This document shows, one piece after another, positions 56,580-64,000 of a stretch of DNA of 64,000 nucleotides. The stretch lies in the NCBI RefSeq assembly GCF_016808335.1, contig NC_053149.1, positions 25,209,238 through 25,273,237 of the forward strand, read 5' to 3'. Below the pieces are notes generated by a model. It was not told the origin of the DNA. It made no database searches and saw nothing but the letters and a program-made list of their open reading frames with translations. How positions within the stretch are numbered: the stretch's first letter is position 1; each line of letters opens with the position of its first letter. The translations under genes and the position numbers were made by a program. This stretch comes from Panicum virgatum. Taxonomy: Eukaryota; Streptophyta; Magnoliopsida; Poales; Poaceae.

Positions 56580-57180
56580 TCTCTAATAAATATATTAGTT
56601 GCCTAATAAATCTGTTAATTGCCCAATAAATCAAATATTGCATCATGATATTCGAAAAAAATTATTGTACCTAATAAATCATATAATGCCTAGTAAATAA
56701 GTTAATTGCCTAATAATTACATTAATAGCCTAATAAATAATTTAATCAGTCTAATAAATTAGTTAATTAAATAATAAATCTGATAAATACCTAGTAAATC
56801 AGTTAATTGCCCAATAAATATGATAATGTTCAAAGCAAATAATTACATTAATAGCCTAATAAACCATTTAATAGCCTAATAAATCATTTAATAGCCTAAT
56901 AAATCATTTAATCGTCTAATAAATTAGTTAATTGAATAATAAATCTTTTTAGTGCACAATAATTTAATTACTACATAATAAATCATTTAGGTGCATAACT
57001 AATTATTATAATTGCATAATAAATCATTTAAATGCACAATAATTCTAATTACTACATGATAAATCATTTAGGTGCATAACTAAGCATTTTAATTGCATAA
57101 TAAATCATAATAAATCAAATAATTGCATAATAAATCATTTAATTGCCCAATAAATCAATTCATTGTATAAGAAATCTGAT
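56580..57180. repeat. AT-rich minisatellite-like array, period near 20 bp
   Basis: Degenerate units of the type AATAAATCATTTAATAGCCT repeat over about 600 bp. The most regular stretch is near 56850-56960. It lies downstream of the TNP2-type gene on the minus strand. Confidence 0.8.
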
Positions 57181-57218
57181 AATGTTCATAGAAAATATTA
57201 CAAGACATAATCATTCAA

Positions 57219-58625
57219 CTAAGGGAGTATTAACGATGATTCGATGGTTCGCTTTACAATCGTCCCTTCATTATTGTCATGACGTGCGTACGGAACCTCC
57301 TCTTCGGCTAAAAGAATACTTGTGTCAACCTCCACTGCGAACGGAGTCATATCTTCAACCTTATTGTATTCTTCTTCATCTGTGACATCGCCGACTCCCA
57401 CAATTTTTCTTTTTCCTGCCAGAATAATATGGCGCTTTGGCTCATCTCCGGCACCTAAAAAACTTGATTTATTCCTGGACTTGTCCTTTCTCGGTTTGCT
57501 AGACATGTCATGCACATAGAAAACTCGAGTGACATCTTTAGCTAGGACGAATGGTTCGTCTCGATAGCCAAGCTCTTTGAGGTCTACCGTTGTCATTCCG
57601 TACTCGTCGATATCGACACATTTTCCTGTGAGTTTAACCCATTGACAACGAAATAGAGGTATCTTCAACGGCTCATAGTCAAGTTCCCAGATCTCTTCAA
57701 TGTAACCAAAATATGAGTTCGTTTGGCCACTAGAGTCGGTGGCATCTATACGGACACCACTATTTTGATTGGTGCTCTTGTTATCTTGGGCTCTTGTATA
57801 AAATGTGTAACCATTAATTTCATATCCTTGGTACATCAGGATTGAATTTGCCGGACCCCTGGCCAGCCAAGCTAGCTTTTCATGAATTTGATCGTTGGCC
57901 ATGACTTCCTTCTGCAACCAGGTGGCGAATGTATCGTTATGATGTTTTGTAATCCATGTTTCAGACTTCAAAGAGTATATGCTTCACACAATTTGCATGT
58001 GCTCCTCCATGTATGGAGCCACCAAGACTGATTGTTGCAGAACTGTGAGATGTGCTTTGCTCAACGTGGCATGATCTGTGGTATTTACTAATTTTCTTCC
58101 GAGTGTACCCTTTCCAATCAGTCGCCCCTCATGACGTGGTACTGGAATCCCAATTGGGCAGAGTTCTTCCACATAGTCAACACAAAACTCAATGACCTCC
58201 TCTGTGACGTAACCCTTCGCAATGCTTCCTTCTGGACGAGCCCGATTACGAACGTATTTCTTTAGGACTACAAAGTATCGTTCAAAAGGGAACATATTAT
58301 GAAGGAAAACAGGACCGAGAATACCAATCTCTTTGACCAGGTGAACTAGAAGATGCGTCATAATATTGAAGAATGATGGAGGAAATATCATTTCAAGACT
58401 GACTAAACTTTGGACAACATCCTCTTGTAGCCTGCTTAAACTCGATGGATCGATTGACTTCTGAGAAATTGTGTTGAGAAAGGCGCATAGCTTTATAATT
58501 GTTGCTCGAACATTAGCTGGTAGAATACCTCTAAGTGCAACTGGAATCAATTGCGTCATCAACACGTGACAGTCATGGGTCCACAATAAATTTATATACA
58601 TCATTGTAGTGTACAAATAGTTCAT
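57219..58625 (-). pseudogene. TNP2-type CACTA transposase, C-terminal domains only
   Basis: The frame 58625-57219 is broken by one TGA at about 57984. The first part (LPANVRATIIKLCAFLNTIS, MFPFERYFVVLKKYVRNRAR, EGSIAKGYVTEEVIEFC) matches DUF4218 and the second (GVRIDATDSSGQTNSYFGYI, IPLFRCQWVKLTGKCVD) matches DUF4216, the two C-terminal domains of TNP2-like transposases. The catalytic Transposase_21 domain should precede them, but the upstream 600 bp is AT-rich and without such sequence. A loss of the 5' half of the gene is the simplest reading. It cannot mobilise the element. Confidence 0.88.
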
Positions 58626-59284
58626 TCATACTACCAATTTATAACTAATATTGAATATGCTATTAATAAAACTGAACTACAAAATTATAACGATTCATAT
58701 GGCCTTCTGACTACATGACTGTGTAAAAACTTTGTTTCTCTATATGGAACTTTATATTTTTGTACAAAAAACAACGCATGTGGCCTTCTGGCCTAGCTGA
58801 GCTGTGGGTCTCGAATTGGCGCAACATGCATCTCGAATGTGGAATCTTGTAAAGTATTGGAATTTTGAAAGGAACTAAATAAAGCACCCTTTCATATGTA
58901 ATTGATAATATTTCCATACAAAATTTGAATTCAAATATATAATTGATAATGCATATAACTATAATAAATAGATACTATTCACTTATCAAATAAATTGATA
59001 AAACATATAAATACAATAATTTGATTGTATTCACATATCAAATAAATGGATAACGCATATAACTACAATAAAATGCTACAACTAAAAATAATTGTCACAT
59101 ATATAAACTAAATTAAATGATAACTGCTTCTAAAAACCAATTGCTAAGTTATGGAGAAAAATAACTAATCTTTTTTGAAAAAAAAACAAAAATTCGCCTC
59201 CCCTCCCCTCACTCAGCTGCCATGAACAGTGAGTTCACGGCAGCTTGGAGGGGGGAGAGGTTGGGGTATTTATTGGCGTGGACT
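58626..59284. other. AT-rich segment upstream of the TNP2-type remnant
   Basis: No transposase catalytic domain or other coding sequence is recognised. It joins the truncated gene to the right subterminal array and probably marks the internal deletion. Confidence 0.55.
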
Positions 59285-59679
59285 AAAGGCACCAGTTGGT
59301 ACCTATGACCCGGTGCTAAATGTTATTCAATAGCACCGGGTCAAGGCACAAACCAGTGCTTCTGGCCCGAGCGTCAGCCGGCACCGGGTCGTGGCAGGAC
59401 CCGGTGCCGTTTGCAGCACAATAGGCACCAGTTGGTCCCACCAACCGGTGCCTATACCGGCGTCTGCATTTGGCACCGGGTGGTGGTACAAACCGGTTCT
59501 TATGCTGCCGCATTGGAACCGGTTTGTACCTCCACCCGGTGCCAATTGTCCTCCACGGGGTCGGTCCAAGGCCAAAGATACCAGTTGCTGTTGAAACCAG
59601 TACCATTGGTACCAACGGTACCGGCTGCAACAGCAGCTGGTACCTTTGGCCTGGACCTTTGGCCTGTTTTCTAGTAGTG
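59285..59679. repeat. Right subterminal repeat array of the CACTA element
   Basis: Repeated CACCGGGT, ACCGGTT and GGCACCAGTTGGT motifs in both orientations fill the last 390 bp up to the terminal inverted repeat. Confidence 0.85.
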
Positions 59680-60280
59680 AGTGAACCAACACTTGTACTC
59701 AGTGTGCTGGCCCCTTGGAGTCTTGGTGGCTCACCGGTAATGTCTTTGATACTCTGGCTTGGTGTGGAGCGGCGACGACATCTTTGTGCGGGAGACATAG
59801 AGACCCCCATCCTTCATGAAGAAGCTTCTTAGTGGAAAGCGGGAACAAGATGATCGTGGTGACTTGGCATAGCCTTTGTGGCAAGTCAAAAAGAGTCCCG
59901 AGAGAGACTTGATTATGGGAAGCAATATTCTTTGTGAGTGCTTCAACAACATGGAGTAGGAGTGGCTTTGTGCCTAACCGAACCACGGGATAAATCTTCA
60001 TGTCGAGAGTTTGCTTACTCTAATCCCTTTACGTTTTCACATTTCATATTGCAACTTATATGACTTTACTTTTTTTAGAGTAGTATCAAGCTAGGATTGA
60101 CTGTAGGTTGCATAACTCTTTTGGGATAAGAGTTTCACGCTAGAAGAAACCGTAGTTGCATTTTTAGATAGCATGTTTTAGTTTAAATATTGTGCAAACT
60201 AGTTGGAGCCTTAGATTAAGATTTTAAGTTGCCGAATTCACCCCTCCTTCTCTTAGGCTACGAGCATCTGATTCCTTTCA

Positions 60281-61586
60281 CACGCTCCGCCAGCACGGGT
60301 ATCCAGTTCAGGTGAGGTCAATGTTATATATCGTCTGAGGAATCACAATTCACGACTAATCATCCTTAGATTCCTTTGTACTGATTATACCCACCGACTC
60401 GATTAGCTCGACTAGATTGTAAGATTTCCGATTTGTCAGACTAATCACAATTTATGGACCGATTAGATATAGAAGGAGTCCAGCAGGTTTGTAATCCTTT
60501 ACTAACTCTAGTACTATAGCTTAGCATTTGACAATTTACTTGGAGATACTTATTCAGTGAGATATTTACGTGTTGTTGGACCAACCAACCATGGTTGAAT
60601 CTTAATCTTTATTGTTTGCCAACCTATTCTCTATTGTATTTTATAATTGACCATCTATTTAATATATACATACATCCAGGTATTAAGGGATTCAGATAGG
60701 ATGACTAGACTACCGACTATGTTCGACTAGCCTCGACTAATCAGCATGATCAACGACTAATCATATTTATAGTCACTTATCAGTGCTTTACGACTAGGTT
60801 CGATAATACGATTTGAAAATATTGGGTGAGGTACGCTTGCTCACAAGAACTGTGCCTACCAGTACAACGATCTGATGCTGCCTCCCCCTCACGGGTCGCG
60901 GTCGCGGCTGCCGTGACGCTTCGGGTCGTGGCTACCTCCCCCGTGTTGTGGCTTGTGGGTGCGGCATGGGCCATCCTGCCGGGTGCGGTCCAGGCCCACC
61001 GTGCTTCGCGCCGTTGGATTCCAGCTTTGGTGGGATGGGCACCTCACTTGCTGATTGGAGAGGGAAGCAGTCGTGGATTGGGAAGCATAGATGATGTTGC
61101 GGATGGAGGCTGCAGAGGTAGAGGAGGGAGGGAACTGGAAAAGTTCTGAACTTGGATTTGGATATTGGTTTGATGTTATCCAAATTTGAGGGTGTTTTTG
61201 CAAAATGTGCTGTATGGTGAGGTGGATTGCGGGTTGATTTCATCCAAATTGATGGGTTGCCTAGCAAAACATGTATGGCGAGGTTGCTGCGGTTTAATTT
61301 CATATAAATTAGTGGGTGTTTCGTCACAAAACATTATCGACGGACCAACATACGAAGAATCACTCAGAGGAGAGATCTGGGTCATAGAACAAAAAGGTCT
61401 ATCATGATTCATGACAGTTATAAAATATTAAGAAGACTTGTAATTCTAGACCCGCTTTTGGGTGTCTCATAGAGACAACATGAATGACAAAGATAATTTG
61501 CACTGCACACGCTGACTTGGTCAATCGATCAGTGACACTGACACGTCACTAATACATGTGCCAGCAGAAATCAGAATGAAATGTAC
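60281..61586. other. Flanking sequence downstream of the peroxidase exon
   Basis: No further peroxidase exon (for example one encoding GCDAS) was found on the minus strand. About 60350-60790 contains repeated CGACTAATC or CGATTAG motifs, and 61167-61340 holds three degenerate units of about 60 bp. The rest is unassigned. Confidence 0.5.
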
Positions 61587-61793
61587 CTCGACGAAGCAGT
61601 CGTGGAAGAGCATGCGGATGAGGCCGGCGCCGACGCCGGGGTTGGCGCGCACGGCCTTCTTCACCTCGGCCCTCACGAGGGCCTCAGCCCTGGGGCACGT
61701 CTTCCCGTAGTAGTCCACCTGGAGGCCATGGCACGCCGTGGCCAAAACCAGGGCGCACGAGACTGCTAAGCACAGCTTAATGCTGGCAGCCAT
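61587..61793 (-). pseudogene. Class III peroxidase, exon 1 only
   Basis: The ATG at 61793 opens a secretory signal peptide (about residues 1-23, MAASIKLCLAVSCALVLATA), then the mature N-terminus (LQVDYYGKTCPRAEALVR) and the distal haem motif LIRMLFHDCFVE with the catalytic Arg and His and two of the conserved Cys. A GT donor (GAG, then GTACAT) ends the exon at about 61587, near the position of the first intron in this family. Class III peroxidases are secreted haem enzymes that use hydrogen peroxide on phenolics in the cell wall. The remaining exons are not found in the 1.3 kb before the next insertion boundary; they may be displaced beyond a repeat or lost. GC content is high, as in grass genes. 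A hAT element lies 115 bp upstream of the ATG. Confidence 0.85.
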
Positions 61794-62754
61794 GACCGCC
61801 GTCTTGTCTTAGCAGCTGGAGGCCGGAGCTAGTCAAGGACGGCAAATGAATCCACACTCTACGTACAGAGATCGAGCTGAAGAGTGAGGTAGCTGCTGTG
61901 TCGGTCCCAAGGCTCACATTTTCGGTGAAATTTCGGTGAAATTCCGGAAAAAATTTCGTTTCCGCTAGTTACCGGGAAGAGAAATTTCGCTATTTTTCGG
62001 TGAATTTCGTTTCGAAATTCAAAAATTCAAAAAAATTTGTAAAAAAATATGAAAAAAATATGATAAAAAACTAGGTGCTTTTTTGAGCGAGTAGCACTTG
62101 AAATCGTTCAAATATAAGTTGATTTGGTTGGTTAAAATCACTAAATGAGTTCAGACCCGTTAACGATGAGTGGACCCATTAACACGGTAAACCTTATCTG
62201 CTCGTCAGTCGTCACCCCTCAGGGTCGCCCGAGCATCTTTTTTCCCCTCCACGGTCTCCTCTCTGGTCCCCTCCGCCGCCGCCGGCGATTTTCGGCTCCG
62301 CACACCGAAATCTCGGCGGAAAGGCGGCGAAATCTGGGCGGGATGGGGCGGATCCCGTTCCCTGGATGCGTTGCCGGAAGGGCGCCGTAATCCGGGCGGA
62401 TTTCGGTGTATTACCGGCGGAAAACCGGTGAAACTGACCGGATTTCGCCTCGGCTCCGGGAACTAAGGTATGAGAAGGTTTTTTTTATGTTGATGCTTGT
62501 TGATGTCGATCTAAGTTAGTTGATTTGAGATTCTAGAGACCATGTGACATAGAAAGCATAGAAAAAATCAGTTAGTTGATATGTATGAATTTTTTCATGT
62601 TAGTTGATATGTATGAATTGGTAGTTTTAATGAATTGTTAGTTTATATGATATTCATGGGTTGTTAGTAGGTATTCATCAAAAAGAACATGAGTTGCTAC
62701 TTCATGTGTTATTCATGAACTTACACCTTGCTATTTTTCTGTAATTGTAGGACA

Positions 62755-63468
62755 ATGCCAGACCTAGTGTGGGAGCATGGTCAAAAGATCAGGGGTGGTT
62801 TCAAATCCAAGTATTGCAGGGAGGAGAAGAGTGGGGGAGGAGCAACAAGGTTCAAAGAGCATTTGGCACATAGGGGGAAAGATGTGAAGGACTGCCCTTC
62901 GGTTCCAGCCGAAGTTAAGGCCTTCTTTAGTGAGCAGTTGGACAGGAACAAGGCTAGAGCTAAAGCAAGGGCCCGAGAAAAGCTACTGAGGGACCAAGCT
63001 GCAAGGGGGCCGCACATTGACCTAGAGAAGGAGGGAGGCCAGGGGCTCGACGAGGATGCAGAACTACAAGCGGCCTTACACCAGTCCCGCCAAGAGTATG
63101 AATTTATGCAGCAAGCTGGGCCACGATATGATAGGGGTGGCGGATCGGGATGTAGTAGTCGTCCTGATCGAGGGAAGTGGTGGTGTAGGAGGCAGTGGTG
63201 GTGTTGGAGGCAGTGGTGGACCGCTGCCTTCGATGTTCAGAAGGAGCCAGTCACAAGTCCCCGAGAGGGTTAGGGACTACCATCTAGGGTTGAGCAGTGG
63301 TCCACGGCAGCAAAGGATTGATACCGGCCCATGGACTGTCAAGGGGAGGACATCAAAAGAGCTTCTAGGGAGGGCATGGGCTGAAGGCGTGCCATGCTGT
63401 CGGTATTCCCGGCCGGAAAGTCGATGACCCATACTTTAAGGCTGCGATCATAGAGACCCAGAAACAAG
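62755..63468 (+). pseudogene. hAT transposase exon with BED-type zinc finger
   Basis: The exon follows an acceptor (TAATTGTAG, ending 62750) and opens MPDLVWEHGQKIRGGFKSKY, a BED-like zinc finger (KYC..., then RFKEHLAHRGKDVKDC) that binds DNA in hAT transposases. A Lys/Arg/Glu-rich helix follows. The Gly/Val repeat near 63130-63230 is in another frame (GSGGVGGSGGVGGSGG) and the frame shifts again near 63390, before KVDDPYFKAAIIETQKQ. A GT donor is at 63469. Two frameshifts make this copy non-functional unless the reading is in error. Confidence 0.8.
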
Positions 63469-63542
63469 GTAACAACATCTATTTTCAGTTACATTACATA
63501 TCCTTCATTGTGATTTTAATGCTTTCTCTTCTATGACCGCAG

Positions 63543-63799
63543 GTGTTGGAATCAAAATACCATCAGGGAGGGAGATAGATGGAAAATATTTGGATGAGAA
63601 TGTGAAGGAGATAGAGAAAGAGATAGAGAAGTGGAAGATCGAGTGGGATGAATGTGGAGTCACGATCATGTGTGATTCGTGGACGGGGCCTATGCGTAAC
63701 TCGGTCATTAATTTCTTGGTGTATAGCGGTGGCACCATGTATTTCTTGAAGTCCATCAATGCGTCCGACAAAATACAGGACCATCAATACTTGTTGAAG
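63543..63799 (+). CDS. hAT transposase exon, DUF659 domain
   Basis: The exon lies between an acceptor (GACCGCAG) and a donor (GAAG, then GTAAGT) and is open throughout. It contains CGVTIMCDSWTGPMRNSVIN, where the Asp of CDSW is the first catalytic residue of the hAT RNase H-like fold. The match is to DUF659, which covers this part of the transposase. Confidence 0.82.
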
Positions 63800-63882
63800 G
63801 TAAGTCCATGTATCGATGCATTGTTCTCACCTTGGCATAAAATATAGGACCATACGCATATCACATTGGCAATGTTGTGCAG

Positions 63883-64000
63883 GAGATACGAGCAGTGGTC
63901 ATGAAAGTGGAGCCTCACAATGTGGTTCAGCTTGTCACGGATAATGGTTCGAACTACAAAAAAGCCTGCAAAATTCTCTGTCACGAGTTCCCTACCATTG
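63883..64000 (+). CDS. hAT transposase exon, second catalytic motif (partial)
   Basis: After an acceptor (GTTGTGCAG) the frame reads EIRAVVMKVEPHNVVQLVTD and continues with NGSNYKKA, which holds the second catalytic Asp. It is open to the window end. The dimerisation (hATC) domain should lie beyond. Confidence 0.8.

Larger units (their letters stand above)
50130..59679 (-). mobile_element. CACTA (En/Spm) DNA transposon, 9.55 kb, with Ulp1-type gene
   Basis: Terminal inverted repeats CACTACTGGAAAACAGGC (50130) and, inverted, CACTACTAGAAAACAGGCC (59679) and the 3-bp duplication AGT at 50127-50129 and 59680-59682 define it exactly. Subterminal regions are packed with ACCGGTTGG and CACCGGGT motifs, as typical of CACTA elements, where they bind the TNPA protein. 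Both genes read on the minus strand: TNP2-type transposase C-terminus (57219-58625) and a TNPA-like gene with a Ulp1 domain (50651-54302). The catalytic part of TNP2 is missing, so the element needs a helper. Confidence 0.97.
49152..60280 (+). mobile_element. Solo LTR of a Ty1/copia-like element (about 1.58 kb), split by a CACTA element
   Basis: It starts TGTAACGAATATG and ends GATTCCTTTCA, and the 5-bp duplication CACGC lies at 49147-49151 and 60281-60285. Without the CACTA insertion the LTR is 1576 bp. The end (AATTCACCCCTCCTTCTC, then TTAGGC) resembles the U5 end of SIRE/Maximus-type copia LTRs, and a TATA box at 49925 supports plus orientation. No internal domain is left, so it is a solo LTR. 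It contains many copies of a CGGAAGTTCCG-type motif (49440-49880). Confidence 0.88.
61908..64000 (+). mobile_element. hAT transposon (DUF659/BED type), 5' part, continues past window
   Basis: The left end is placed at CAAGGCTCAC (61908) by the change from gene-flank to repeated TTTCGGTGAAATTTCGG motifs, a known style of hAT ends; the exact terminus and 8-bp duplication cannot be confirmed without the right end. The transposase gene (62755 onward) reads rightwards. It would disrupt the peroxidase promoter. Confidence 0.75.

Noticed and set aside
59327..59832. Open frames over the right end of the CACTA element
   Set aside because: They span subterminal repeats and the terminal inverted repeat on both strands and reflect the repeated GGTACC/ACCGGT motifs.

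Overview
The window reads as plant nuclear DNA from a grass (Poaceae), probably a panicoid. The reasons are the deep nesting of LTR retrotransposons, grass-type Tekay, Tat/Retand and CACTA families, a Tourist-like MITE of a type common in panicoid genomes, and GC-rich first exons. No prokaryotic or organellar features are visible. The species cannot be named from the sequence. Essentially the whole window is transposable elements; the only host gene piece I can support is the first exon of a class III peroxidase near 61.6-61.8 kb.

Layout of 1-35 kb. A Tekay-type Ty3/gypsy chromovirus (Tekay-1, + strand, 5' part cut by the window edge) runs from 1 to 9719. A different, gag-protease-only Ty3/gypsy element (called H, - strand, Athila/Tat-like, Asp-tRNA primer site) spans 9736-34300 with target duplication ATTAT. 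H has itself been hit twice: a solo LTR (10886-14399, TSD TGTGG) sits in its 3' LTR, and a complete second Tekay copy (Tekay-2, - strand, 17503-31277, TSD ATGAT) splits its gag-protease reading frame. Tekay-2 in turn holds a 336-bp MITE. The outer host of Tekay-1 and H appears to be a Tat-lineage element (T1), of which the gag start and 5' LTR remain at 34301-35152.

Layout of 35-48 kb. A full-length 12-kb Tat/Retand-lineage element (T2, - strand, 35857-47898, TSD TATGG) carries degraded gag, protease, reverse transcriptase, RNase H, a second RNase H domain and integrase. On the opposite strand, between integrase and the 3' LTR, lies a convergent antisense gene with its own TATA box, two short GT-AG introns and a polyadenylation signal, followed by a further antisense coding segment.

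Layout of 48-64 kb. A solo copia-like LTR (49152-60280, TSD CACGC) was split by a 9.55-kb CACTA (En/Spm) transposon (50130-59679, TSD AGT). The CACTA element carries a TNPA-like gene fused to a Ulp1-type cysteine protease that can be spliced in silico with all catalytic residues present, and the C-terminal part of a TNP2 transposase whose catalytic domain is missing. To the right are the peroxidase exon (- strand, 61587-61793) and, about 115 bp upstream of its start codon, a hAT transposon (61908 to the window end) with a BED-finger/DUF659 transposase.

Almost every coding region is decayed by a few stops or frameshifts, most often CAG to TAG, as expected for methylated silenced elements. The most interesting signals are an extra coiled-coil ORF upstream of gag in both Tekay copies, LTRs built like the 5' end of a host gene with a short ORF, the self-contained antisense gene of T2, and the CACTA-borne Ulp1 gene whose leader resembles a retrotransposon LTR.
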